Assembly (NCBI GenBank): GCA_013076295.1
Contig: RQOL01000374.1
Span: forward strand, 4,330,743 to 4,394,742
Reading direction: 5' to 3'
DNA: 64,000 bases
DNA from: Sanderia malayensis
Lineage: Eukaryota > Cnidaria > Scyphozoa > Semaeostomeae > Pelagiidae
Shown here piece after piece: positions 53,740 to 64,000 of this stretch (within the stretch, counting starts at the first letter, position 1; the number at the start of each line of letters is the position of its first letter). The notes below the pieces were generated by a model. It had not been told where the DNA came from. It ran no database searches and was given only the letters and a program-made list of their open reading frames with translations. Made by a program: the position numbers and the translations under genes.

Positions 53740-54735
53740 TCTATCTATTATCAAGAAACATTGACTGATAGGGCGCACTTCATGCGCTGCATTCACTTCG
53801 CTCATGCTTCTTTCAACCCCACGTACAATGGGTTAGCTCGCTGCGCTCGCCTGTCTATCAATTAGCAAGAAACATTGCCTGATAGGGCGCACTTTGTGCA
53901 CTGCATTCGCTTCGCTCATGCTTCTTTCAACCCCACGTGTAATGGGTTAGCTCGCTGCGCTCGCCTGTCTATGTATTATCAAGAAACATTGACTGATAGG
54001 GCGCACTTCGTGCGCTTCGTGCGCCCTCTTTTAACCCCACGTACAATAGGCTAGCTCGCTGCGCTCGCCTGTCTATCTATTATCAAGAAACATTGACTGA
54101 TAGGGCGCACTTCGTGCGCTGCATTCGCTTCGCTCATGCCTCTTTTAACCCCACGTACAATGGGTTGGCTCGCTGCGCTCGCCTGTCTATCTATTATCAA
54201 GAAACATTGCCTGATAGGGCGCACTTTGTGCACTGCATTCGCATCGCTCATGCTTCTTTCAACCCCACGTATAATGGGTTAGCTCGCTGCGCTGCGCTCG
54301 CCTGTCTATCTATTATCAAGAAACATTGACTGATAGGGCGCACTTCGTGCGCTGCATTCGCTTCGCTCTTGCGTCTTTCAACCCTACGTACAATGGGTTA
54401 GCTCGCTGCGCTCGCCTGTCTATCTATTATCAAGAAACATTGACTGATAGGGCGCACTTCGTGTGCTGCATTCGCTTCGCTCATGCTTCTTTCAACCCCA
54501 CGTACAATGGGTTAGCTCGCTGCGCTCGCCTGTCTATCTATTATCAAGAAACATTGACTGATAGGGCGCACTTCGTGCGCTGCATTCGCTTCGCTCATGC
54601 TTCTTTCAACCCCACGTACAATGGGTTAGCTCGCTGTGCTCGCCTGTCTATCTATGATCAAGAAACATTGACTGATAGGGCGCACTTCGTGCACTGCATT
54701 CGCTTCGCTCATGCCTCTGCCTACTCCTCTTGCGA
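53740..54735 (+). repeat. ~114-bp minisatellite, about nine units
   Basis: The unit contains ATCAAGAAACATTGACTGAT, the hairpin GCGCACTTCGTGCGC, GCATTCGCTTCGCTCATGC and ACAATGGGTTAGCTCGCTGC. The length is divisible by three, so it yields a long repetitive ORF (38-residue period) on each strand; I do not call this a gene. It is the expanded core of R module 4. Confidence 0.9.
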
Positions 54736-55513
54736 CAGTTTGGCTTGCTTCGCTCGCCTGATAACCCCTTATCATAATTTGTTTGTTAAAACTTTGGGCT
54801 TGTTTACATTAGGCCTAAGCGTTGCAAGCATGCCGAAGCAACAATGGCGGTCGCCTACTACTTAAACTACAACTATCTCACTCGAAAAACAAAAAAAAGC
54901 TATCACCTTTGTTCTCAATTGCCTCCTGTAATTTTCCAGTGGTCTCTCAAACAATTAGCAAGTCTATACAAAGATCATTCAGGTCGTAAAACACTTTGAA
55001 AGGCGCCCAGTTATCCTTTGTGTGCAAAACAAAAACACGCGTCTTCTCCAAAAGTACCTGCTGTTCAACCTGAGGGCAAATTTGCATGATAACGAAAATT
55101 GCGTGACTGTTCACGTGAAGTCGCGAAAGAGCCAATCAAATTGCAGGAATAGGCGAAACGGGTCACGTGAAGAGCGAACACTATATTCGAAAGTGGAGTT
55201 CGGGACGTGAATTTGGAAGTTTCGCCAGCGTAAACGGTAGTTTTTTCGTGATAGCACAAATTAGCGGAATAATGAATGGAATAATTCAAAAATTGGGGAG
55301 AAAATCAAAAAACAAAATCCATTACCCTGGTTGAATTAATAATCTGAACATTCTGTGTGAATTTCATTGCCATTTACTCACATACAAAAAAATCTTTGTG
55401 ATCACACGGTTCGCCGTTTCGGCCCATTGTTGTGGGGCGTTCGACCTATTGTTTCGGGTCGAATTTATTGTTTTTGGCAAGGAAAGTCCGTCATCAGGTG
55501 ACTCGGCAGAATA
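54736..55513 (+). repeat. R module 4, common segment
   Basis: GGCCTAAGCGTTGCAAGCAT onwards through the 430-bp segment to ..GCAGAATATATATACTAG. Followed by one diverged 170-bp unit (55515-55720). Confidence 0.8.
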
Positions 55514-55719
55514 TATATACTAGATTGAAATGAAAGTACATACCGAAAATGTGAACAAAATAAAAACAAACAGGGCAACTGCCAAACTGCAAATACCGGG
55601 AAAAGAAGAATATAATTGTGATTTAAATGGTAAGTAGTAAGTTATATTATACAGATATGGTTGGTGAACATAAAAGTAATGTAGATTCTCATTACCTAAG
55701 CAACATTGAAAGAAAATTA

Positions 55720-56590
55720 CATACCGAAATGTTCTTTTTCAAGAAAAAAGGAAGGTTGAACAAAGATAAATATTGGAAAACTCTGGAAAAGGAATATCAT
55801 AAATGATGAAATACATGGAAATAGTTGTGCATGTAATAAACAATTCGGGTATTATTTGTAATTGTCTTTACTAATATGTAAAAGTATAAAATATTAGTGA
55901 TGAGTTAACAAAAATTTACCTGTTTACTGTTGCTCTGCACTTGAGAAATAAATGACACGAAAGGAAATTATTTTTGGCGTGCTGCGTCGTGAAGATAATT
56001 TTGAATATGAATACCATAGCAACAGAATGAAGATGGCCTCGTAAAATAACATATACATAACTGAAAGCGAGGCCTCCTGGACATGTCACAGAATGCGTAA
56101 ATGTTGTCAGTATGTGGGTGGAAACACCCAGGTAGTGTCATTAATTATGAGAAGAAATGGCTACAGAAAAGGAAGGCTTTTCAAGATAAGCATATGTAAT
56201 GTTGCACGCTTCACTGGTAGAATAAATTCAGGTAAATAGTACATTTATGGTGTAAGATGTTGCAACTGTAAAAATTATAAGTTGAAGTCATCTTAATATT
56301 CTATCATCAATACTGCATTTTCTTCATTCTCCGTGTATTTATCAATGAAGGGTACTACAAAGTATTCAAATACATTAACAAATTGGAGCACATATGATTG
56401 CCTACAAAAACGTAAAAAAACTGCTTGAACATGCTATTCAATACAACATTAAAAACAAAAGTATAAATATAATACTACATCGTACCCAAAAATACTATAC
56501 ATGACCATGCAATACTATACTGTATCATACTATATATAAATAAATAAAATCATGCAATACTATCTTCTATGATGCTATATCTAATATATA
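55720..56590. other. Unassigned spacer
   Basis: No coding motif; includes ATACTATAC-rich low-complexity sequence at 56460-56590. Confidence 0.4.
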
Positions 56591-56599
56591 CCTTGTATA

Positions 56600-58215
56600 T
56601 TTCAAGAAACAGTGACTGATAGGGCGCACTTCGAGCGCTGCATTCGCTTACGCTCATGCCTCTTTCAACCCCACGTACAATAGGTTAGCTCGCTACGCTC
56701 CCTGTGTATCTATTATCAAAAAACATTGACTGATAGGGCGCACTTCTTGCCCTGCATTCGCTTACGCTCATGGCCCTTTGAACCACACTTACAATGGGTT
56801 AACTCGCTGCGCTCGCCTGTCTATCTATTATCAAGAAACATTGACTGATAGAGCGCACTTCCTGCGCTGCATTCTCTTACGCTCATGCCCATACATACAT
56901 ACATACATACATACATACACACCTACATACATACATACACACCTACATACATACATACATACATACATACATACCTACCTATCTACATACATACCTACAT
57001 GTAAACCTACTATAAATCATACTATACATACTATGCCTACTATACCTACTATAAAAACATACTATATCTACTATACCTACTATAAAAATATACTATAACT
57101 ACTATACCTTCTTTAAAAATACCATACATACTATACCTACTATAACAAAATAATATACCTAATATATCCACTATAAAAACATACTATTCATACTATACTT
57201 ACTATAACAACATACTATATCCGCTATGCATACTATACACACTATAAAAACATACTATGCAGACCATACCTACTATAAAAACATACTATACCTAATATAC
57301 CTACTATAAAAACATACTATACCTATTATACCTACTATAAAAACATACTATACATACTATAACAACATACTATACCTACTATACATACTATAAAAACATA
57401 CTATACGTAGTATACCTACCATGAAAACATGCTATACCTACTATACCAACATACAAACACTTGTGGAAAGTTTAAATAAGGAAAATCGTGCAAATAGCGC
57501 CTGAAAAATTCATAAATTTGACTTTGTTTTTGTTGGGCCTAAGCGTGCCGAAGCGACGCCTACTACAAAAACCACAACCATGTCAATTTTCAATTTAAAA
57601 TACAAAACAAAGCTATCACCTGTGTTTTATATTGTTTACTGCAGCTATCTAGGGTCTTTGAAACAAATAGCAGCTTTTTGCAAAGATAATTCAGGTCGTA
57701 AAACGCTTTGAAAGGCGTCCTTTGTGTGCAAAACAAAAACACACGTCTTCTCCAAAAGTACCTGCTGCAACCCGAGGGCGGAAAACGAAAATTGATTGAC
57801 AACCCACGTGGGTCACTTGAAAAGAGCCAATCAAATTGCAGGAAAAGGCGAAACGGGTCACGTGAAGAGCGAATACTCTGTTCGAAAATGGAGTTCGGTA
57901 CGCGAATTTGGAAGTTGCACTAGCGTAAACCGTAGTTTTTTCGTGATAGCACAATTAGCAGAATAATTAATGGATAATTCAGTAATTAGGGAGAAAATCG
58001 AAAAAGAAAATCCATTACCCTGGTTAAAATAATAAACTAAACATTCAGTGTGAATTTCATTGCCATATACCCACATACAAAAAAGCCTTTGTGATCACAA
58101 GGTTTGCCGTTTCGTCCCATTGTTTTTGGGTGTTTGACCTATTGTTTCGGGTTGAATCTATTGTATTTGGCAAGAAAGTGTGTCATTATGTGACCTCCGC
58201 CGAAGATATATATTA
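56600..58215 (+). repeat. R module 5 with CATAC/ACTATAC minisatellite
   Basis: Three 114-bp-type units (56600-56880), then ATACATAC microsatellite and a CTACTATAAAAACATACTAT minisatellite (56885-57450). The common segment follows (57530-57970), with the end ..GAAGATATATATTAG at about 58215. The minisatellite is the reverse complement of that at 2093-2340. Confidence 0.85.
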
Positions 58216-58320
58216 GATATGCGACGGCTTACTGGCTGGAAAAGTCATGTTTTGTGGATACCCATCCAGGTTTACAAGTTTGTAAGTTAAGTAAGATGGC
58301 AACATTCTTGTATTAGATGC

Positions 58321-59530
58321 AATGGCTGTTTTGCAAACCGTTCAGAATCTTCCCAGCACCTTTGGCGAGCTTGCTGAGTCAATGCTTGACAGAATCACGA
58401 GCATGGGAAGAAAGATAAGTGGTTGCCGGGTAGATTTGGTGTCAGATAGATATCCTCCTATAAGTCCCAAAAATGCAGAGAAACAGAAGCGAGCATCATC
58501 AGGAAATCAGATGATATCCATCTTGAGTGAAAAGCAAAGAGTTCCGCGGCAGTTGAAAAAAATCTTGGGTGTCGGTTAAAATGAGGAATCGCTAATCAGT
58601 TGTCTCGTTCAGTATTGGCGAGGGTCACCACCAGAGGCATTCAAAGGCATTGATGTTTACGCCACGATCGAGAATGAATGTTTCAGCTTCAAGCCAAATG
58701 TTGATGCAGTTGTGGTGGAAAATGTTCCCTTGCTTGGATCAGACCATATCTGATCCAAGTCAGAAAGAGAATGAAAACCTAACGAACAATTATACCCAGA
58801 AGAGGATACTCTACACCGAAAGTCTACTTTCTGTCCAGACAGAAAGAGTTCGTTTTCCCATTGGGACTCTTTCAATAATGTATTTTTCGATCACCGGTGA
58901 TGATTGGTTGCTTTTGCACTTTACCAATCACTCACCTCTTTTCTGATTGGCCAATTTCGATCCTCTTTTGGGTATAATTGTTCATTAGGTTTTCATTTTC
59001 ATTCTCTTTTCGACCTACTACTCTGATGAGTGTGAGACGGAAAGCTTTAGTATTTATTATTTTTCGCTATGTTTCCGATTTTCAAAGCAATTTTGAAGTT
59101 TTGTACCGATTAAAGAAAATTAAGATGGTTTAATAACTTGGGGAAATTGAATTCGGAACAAGTTAAAAATAAGATATAAGTGTTATTACCTATAAGATAC
59201 GTTGAAAATACCCCCTGTAAATTTGGAAATAGTTTCCCAACTATAGGTTGTCCGGTTTGGTGATCTTTTTGTGATGCCAAGCCACAAACTGTAATGTTCA
59301 CTTAGCGTTCATGATTTAACAAATTGATAGTGAAGATAAATGAAAGATAATTGGTCCCATCTGTAGATTGTATTAATGTCTTCATTCATCATGTGGAGTG
59401 TTCGGCGATGTTGACAGCTTTGTTCACTATCAAATTCACACGCCCGTGGCACAGAGCAACAATACGGATGTCTGTTCTCTTGATGCTTTGTCCGTTCTCA
59501 TCAGTAAGTTTGGTCATAGTAAAAAAAAGA
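58321..59530 (+). pseudogene. Copy C: FEN/PIN-like transposon protein fragment
   Basis: Open from ATG 58321: 'MAVLQTVQNLPSTFGELAES', 'LVSDRYPPISPKNAEKQKRA', 'QRVPRQLKKILGVG', stop. The next frame has 'EESLISCLVQYWRG' and 'GIDVYATIENECFSFKPNVD'. After a break, 59400-59510 reads 'GDVDSFVHYQIHTPVAQSN' and 'NTDVCSLDALSVLISKFG', a decayed version of the EAD..DTD core. The block SDRYxxxSxKNAExxKRA..ENKESLIxxL aligns by eye with copy A ('NSLMERARRKRGQ') and copy B ('TQLRRGTPGKRVYISS'). Multiple stops. Nothing recognisable as the GCD block was found. Confidence 0.6.
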
Positions 59531-60560
59531 TTAGTTTTATTAATTACATTAATTACATTAATTACGGTTACATTAGTTTAAAGCTCCAACACCAACTTCA
59601 AGGGGTAACCTGTGTTCAAGGTTTCCTTGTTCATGAAAACTGCAATTAAAATTTGGGATATTACATATTGAGGGGTCAGCTTTATTGTTTTAATCAATAA
59701 GGAGATGAGAGAAGAGTAATCCACTGCTAATTATTGTTAAAACAACTATGGTTAATCGAGAGACTGCAGTTTTCACAGAGAAAAGGAAAGCCATGTTCCC
59801 ATAGCCATTATCAGAGATTATGGCAAAACATACCTCTTCTGATACGGGTGCTAACAAGGACCCAGATTGTGTTGTTGGTGTTGGCAGACACCCTCGGACA
59901 CTGGAGTGTTGTGAAAGTGTCAGGATGGTTCTTGGCGGATCTTATCGACTGGAGTAGCCTGGCAAACCAGCAATGTTCAAAGCTTTTCATGGCTTTGCTT
60001 TCTTAGTGTTGTGCTTATATCACAACAGGAAAGATCACACTGTAGTACAATGCCGATCCGCTAGAACCACATTCTGAGCCCCATATTTTGTGTATGTGCA
60101 TTTTGGTAGACTGACACCCTCTGTGGGCAATGCAATTTATGCTCAAAGTTTGTGAAAGCCTTTGCAGGACTTCTTGAAAAACAATGTTTTTTGTCTTCCT
60201 ATGTGTTTCTTCTGGGAGGAATACTTTGAGCCTGTCAAATGATGTTGCTCTGGACATGGCCACTAGTCCATGGGGCAGACAGAAAATCATGTGCAAATTG
60301 ATGAATAAGGATACTATACATCATCGGAAAGTAAATTTTGCGCTGATTACGAATATGGATGTTAATAGGTCGAGAAGTGTCACCTTCACACCTAAAATTG
60401 CTGATGTCATCAAAAAGGTGTACAATCTTGTTTTAGCCAATGAGCCTTTTGTTTAGTAAATACGACATAATTCCATTTATGTTAATGACTTCCTGTATAA
60501 AAACAATGCCACTGAGTATATCTGGACAAAATATACACTGTCAATATATGTCCGTCACGT
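59531..60560. other. Unassigned, possibly more of copy C
   Basis: Small plus-strand ORFs at 59734-60006 and 60184-60456 lack known motifs. A 22-bp palindrome ATTTTACGGAC..GTCCGTAAAAT lies at 60572-60595, just before the Harbinger gene. Confidence 0.3.
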
Positions 60561-60635
60561 GACTGTGTGATATTTTACGGACCAGTCCGTAAAATCACTG
60601 GAAATTGCGTTAAGAAGGAAAGGACAAAAAAACTG

Positions 60636-61826
60636 ATGATCTTTCGAGTAATGGGAATGTTAAGTGCTTTGTTTGCTGTTGTCGTGAGTGTCTACAGGGT
60701 GGCTGTTAGTTGGATGGCTCACCAGAATTCCTTTATCACGAACCTAATTGGAATGCAACAACTTCGGAGAAATTATTTTCTATACAAGTTGCAACACAAA
60801 AAGTTGAAAAGATTGCAGAGAAAGAAGCGTGCGTACTGGTTTAGACCTGGTCGTACAGATTTATGGTGGCAAAACATGCTAAATGGTATCTCACTGGATG
60901 AATCTTGGAAAAAGAATTTCAGGCTGTCTAGGAATGTTTTTTCCAAACTTTTATATCAACTCAGACCACACATTTCACCCAATCCACTGTCTCCAAACAC
61001 TCGTGCTTTGAATGCTGATAAAAAACTTGCTCTGACTTTGTATTATTTAAAAGATACTGGATCACTAAACATGACTGCAAATACTTTTGGACTTGCTATA
61101 AGCACAACATCTCTTGTCATTTTTGAAACATGCAAAATCATTTCCGAAATTCTTGGGCCCAAATATATTTATTTGCCCAGAAACAAAGATGAGATGAGGA
61201 GAATTGTGGCTGAATTTGAGGCAAAATATGGAATGATCCAGGCATTTGAGTGCATTGATGGCACACAGATTCCTATTCTTCGGCCAGGTGTAGATTCACA
61301 GAACTACTACTGTTATAAAGGATATTTTTCTTTGAGTACACAAGCCATTTGTGATTACAGGGGTCGATTTATGGATGTAGAATGCAGGTGGCCAGGGAGT
61401 GTCCATGATGCAAAAGTGTTTGCTAATTCCTCTGTAAATGAAGCTATGGGAACACAGAGGCTTGCTGGTACTTATCAATCTGATGTCACAGGCTGCAAGA
61501 AAATTCCTAATTATTTAATTGGAGACCCAGCTTATCCACTCTTGCCATTTTGTCAAAAAGAATATGATACATGTCAAAATAATCAACAGGTTGTTTTCAA
61601 CAACATGTTACGAGCAGCTCGAAATCCTATTGAGTGTGCCTTTGGCCGGCTTAAGGCCAGGTGGCAAATCTTGACAAGTAAAATGGATCTAGAAATTGAA
61701 AGAGTTCCAACAGTGGTGTATGCCTGTTTTGTTTTGCATAACTTTTCAGAAGAAAATATGTGTTATGTTGATGAAGAAGAAGCAGCAAATAATGGTAGCC
61801 AAAGAAAATGCCAGAGAGTGTGCTAA
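60636..61826 (+). CDS. Harbinger transposase (HARBI1-like nuclease)
   Basis: One open exon of 396 codons from ATG 60636. Helical N-terminus 'WWQNMLNGISLDESWKKNFR', an HTH-like region 'LALTLYYLKDTGSLNMTANT', and the DDE_Tnp_4 core: D208 in ECIDGTQIPI, 'DYRGRFMDVECRWPGSVHDA', D297 in YLIGDPAYPL and E333 in NPIECAFGRLKARW (35-residue spacing). The protein ends with an acidic tail. Length and motif set are normal for Harbinger transposases, which cut at 3-bp TWA targets together with a SANT protein. Such a gene is convergent here (62027-63099). The reading frame is intact, so activity is possible. Confidence 0.92.
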   Translation: MIFRVMGMLSALFAVVVSVYRVAVSWMAHQNSFITNLIGMQQLRRNYFLYKLQHKKLKRLQRKKRAYWFRPGRTDLWWQNMLNGISLDESWKKNFRLSRNVFSKLLYQLRPHISPNPLSPNTRALNADKKLALTLYYLKDTGSLNMTANTFGLAISTTSLVIFETCKIISEILGPKYIYLPRNKDEMRRIVAEFEAKYGMIQAFECIDGTQIPILRPGVDSQNYYCYKGYFSLSTQAICDYRGRFMDVECRWPGSVHDAKVFANSSVNEAMGTQRLAGTYQSDVTGCKKIPNYLIGDPAYPLLPFCQKEYDTCQNNQQVVFNNMLRAARNPIECAFGRLKARWQILTSKMDLEIERVPTVVYACFVLHNFSEENMCYVDEEEAANNGSQRKCQRVC

Positions 61827-62026
61827 AGTTGCTGATCCTATATATTCCTATAATCACGGAGAAGGGGAAGTTGTCCGCAGCCTATTAACTCAGCACATCA
61901 AGTTAAATTTGCCAGATAATTTAGTTAATTAACTCCTCAAATTTGTCAAAATCTCAGAACAGTAAATCTCAAGAAGCACAATTTCTATATAAAAATATGT
62001 GCAATCAAGTTAATGTTAAAGTTGTG

Positions 62027-63099
62027 TTAATTATAATCTTCATTTGTTGTATCTTTCATTATTCTTGCAAATGTTTCCTGGTTTTGTGAATGATTGCTGG
62101 CTGCAAACTGGTATTCTTGACCCTGTTGATAATGACTTTGACCTGGACGACTTTGAAACTGTAGATTGTATTGGGGTGTTGAGTTTTGGTAAAACGGATT
62201 CTGGTTCATTGGTTGTTGTCCAGCAACTAATGATTGTGACAACATTTCCATAGAGTGACTAAATCCTTGTGCGAGCTGAATCATAGCACCACTCATGCCG
62301 TCCATAGCTGCTTTAAAAGAATCTTTTGATTCCTGCATGACTTTTACAAAATCTCTTTTTAGTTCTTTATCATCTTTTGCTTCATTCATTAAGATGGTAT
62401 CATGCTGTGTAGCAGATAAACTTCGCTCTAGATGCTTACGTTTATTGTCTATAAGCCTTGGTACACTGCTGGAAGTTGTGGCTTTTTCAAGGAAGGCTTT
62501 GATGCTCTTACATCTTTATGTTCTTCACCACAAGGCATGATTTCATCTCCACCTTCTATCTGGTCAACAGTTTCATTATCCGTAGCAGCAGTGTCTTCTT
62601 CACAATTGTCTGCCAATGACTTTGTATCAACTCCAAAAGGCAACTGTTCAGATGCTGGCGAACCACCCCATATCAAGCAAAGATTGTCATAAAATTCGAA
62701 AACCACTTTCCCACATCCGCTTCTTGTACCAGAGGTAACAGCTTTTGCAAAGTTTTGTCGTATTTCTTTTATTTTTTCATGTATACGGCTATGGCCTTTG
62801 GTAATAAGCTCATTCTCTCGCTTTTTATTTTTCATAAATTCCTCTTTTTCTGCCTTTGAAAGCTCTTTGAGTGGGATTTGGGATGTTGAAACTTCAAGGG
62901 GACCAAAGAAGGATGGTTTCACGTCCTTGTATATTTTGGCCATAGACTGTAACGGTCTATCAGCGTCAAAGTCAATCCCGTTATAAGACATCTTCACTTT
63001 GTAATTCTTCAGGCATTTAATAAGTTCACTGACCATTTCAGTTGTCCACCTAGCTGTCATTTTCTTTGATTTTTCCCCACTGCTCAAATGCTCCGCCAT
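62027..63099 (-). pseudogene. Harbinger Myb/SANT-like DNA-binding protein, one frameshift
   Basis: ATG 63099 gives MAEHLSSGEKSKK, then the SANT/trihelix-like domain 'MTARWTTEMVSELIKCLKNY', 'DADRPLQSMAKIYKDVKPSF', 'KIKEIRQNFAKAVTSGTRSG' and 'FEFYDNLCLIWGGSPASEQL'. The frame ends at 62449. The continuation 'SSVPRLIDNKRKHLERSLSA' through to 62027 is in the next phase, so a one-base loss in an A5 run (62483-62487) splits one about 345-aa protein. The C-terminal part is Gln/Asn-rich with 'SFKAAMDGMSGAMIQLAQGF'. In Harbinger elements this protein brings the transposase to the TIRs and nucleus. Confidence 0.85.
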
Positions 63100-63109
63100 T
63101 TTGCTCACT

Positions 63110-63390
63110 ACTCCTACTCAAATCACGTGAAATCAAACGCATGCGTGCTGTGAGGAATTTCACTCCACTATGCCGATGGTAATCTGTTTATATGGAGAAA
63201 TTTTACCTCACCCAGGTGAAGTTTCACCTCTCGCGAAGTGAAATATCACTATACTGGTGGTGTGGAGTGATTTTATATTTGTCATATAAACACATGTTGA
63301 AAAATACAGAGGATCCTACGGGAAGGTGAAACTTCGCCTGTCAGCCCCGGGTCTGGCAAGTGAAGTATTTTCTCTCATATAAACACGCCC
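63110..63390 (-). repeat. Right end region of the Harbinger element
   Basis: Rich in inverted GGTGAAGTTTCACCT and GTGAAACTTCGCC motifs, and ends ..CATATAAACACGCCC followed by TTA (63391-63393), compatible with a Harbinger terminus (GGGCGTGTTTATATG reading inward) and TWA target. No matching left end was found before 60636, so the left terminus is lost or diverged. Confidence 0.55.
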
Positions 63391-63409
63391 TTAGTCCATA
63401 ATAAGCATA

Positions 63410-63889
63410 TATTTAATCATCATTGTGACTGTCGCTGTCAGAGCTCGATTGTTCGTCAAGGTCATCCAATTCACTTTGCAATTTTCACATTTACAGCAAC
63501 TGCATGCATCAGTACATGGGAAACCATTTTCGGCGCATATGCAACTTCCTTGACATCGTCTGCAATTGCATGAAATCAATTCAATAACCCAGAAATCAAA
63601 AATCGCTACAAGCTTATTATATTACTTCTCATTTTGGAAAAGCACAAAACTGCAATGAGGGCCAGGTTTCACTTATCTACATTATCCTTGGCACAAGATA
63701 CATCTAAATACCTACATGTTTCGGTACTTATTTCTATGTTTCATCTCAATTTATTTAGGCACTTACTATGAATGGAAAGTGTACCATACTTACCTCTTCC
63801 GGAGCTGGATTGCAGGTCATCCAAAGTATATCTAATTTTCCATTGATTAAGCACCATCCATGTTCCTCTGCATTCTCAGTCGCTGAAAA
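63410..63889 (-). pseudogene. Copy D: 3' exons of FEN/PIN-like transposon protein (partial)
   Basis: Minus strand, running in from beyond the right edge. An exon 63889-63794 reads 'EEHGWCLINGKLDILWMTCN' and 'PAPEE', ending at GTAAGT. The next piece (about 63580-63480) reads 'VIELISCNCRRCQGSCICAE' and 'FPCTDACSCCKCENC', a cysteine-rich tail resembling the CRC/tesmin type. An acidic tail (SELDDLDEQSSSDSDSH) lies in a shifted frame and ends near 63412. I know the WMTxxPAPxxVxExxxCxC pattern as the C-terminal end of copy-A-like proteins. The acceptor before 63580 looks mutated (GG, not AG). Confidence 0.6.
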
Positions 63890-64000
63890 CTATTGCCAAA
63901 AATTGCGCCATATGTAGGTCTGGTAATTTGCTCGATTTATATGTTCCTTTAAAATATTTTTGCAGGGAGGAAGCACTTCAATTTTCATTCTTCGTTGACA

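Noticed and set aside
54326..54865. 179-codon plus-strand ORF (and similar ORFs at 1862-2425, 49102-49554, 13178-13426)
   Set aside because: They run through minisatellite or 21-bp arrays with a period divisible by three or low complexity; no start context, domain or conservation supports a protein.
60003..60020. TTAGTGTTGTGCTTATAT as the left Harbinger terminus
   Set aside because: Only weakly similar to the inverted right end (GGGCGTGTTTATATG) and diverges immediately after.
1..64000. tRNA, rRNA or other structural RNA genes
   Set aside because: No cloverleaf, A/B box pair or rRNA-like segment was seen on either strand by reading; a covariance-model scan was not possible.

Overview
The window looks like a metazoan, probably marine-invertebrate, nuclear genome region (cnidarian- or sponge-like; the phylum is a low-confidence guess). 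It is AT-rich, has GT-AG introns, no bacterial operons, and is filled with eukaryotic transposable elements: Ty1/copia, Ty3/gypsy and DIRS retroelements, Mutator-like and Harbinger DNA transposons, and IS3-type DNA transposons that carry a HECT ubiquitin ligase. I found no convincing single-copy cellular gene. Almost everything coding is transposon-derived, much of it broken.

Layout. 0-5 kb: copia and DIRS remnants, minisatellite modules and one 278-bp MITE with a 4-bp TSD. 5.3-6.6 kb: a decayed Rep-like (HUH endonuclease plus SF3 helicase) sequence. 7.2-8.6 kb: Mutator-like transposase pseudogene. 9.37-13.41 kb: IS3/HECT element E1. 13.7-14.6 kb: core of another copy (E4).

14.7-32.5 kb is a nest up to four insertions deep. 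A minus-strand gene of a FEN/PIN-like transposon family (copy A) is split by a dead Ty3/gypsy element (17437-31358). The gypsy is itself split by the 2.1-kb IS3/HECT-type element E2 (19832-21928, 6-bp TSD) and by a short element with a 9-bp TSD (22664-29746). That last element holds a young 5.9-kb transposon (23558-29436) with near-identical 319-bp TIRs, encoding an about 1.5-kaa diverged relative of copy A (copy B).

33-36 kb: unassigned repetitive coding debris. 36.2-45.6 kb: a DUF6589-type ORF split by E3 (36929-44675), a complete 7.7-kb element with 6-bp TSD, long tandem-array TIRs, a three-exon IS3-type integrase with an intact DDE triad, and a convergent multi-exon UBX/HECT ligase gene. 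45.7-46.2 kb: RecQ-like helicase exon. 48-58 kb: a cluster of one repeat family (five modules with variable minisatellite cores, including a 1.5-kb tandem duplication). 58.3-64 kb: more FEN/PIN-like family copies (C, D) flanking a Harbinger transposase/SANT gene pair.

Two systems deserve most attention. The first is the integrase plus ubiquitin-ligase transposon seen in three bounded copies with shared termini and 6-bp TSDs. The second is the transposon family whose large protein carries a FEN/PIN-like acidic nuclease core. Family names beyond what the motifs show are inference from memory, without database searches.
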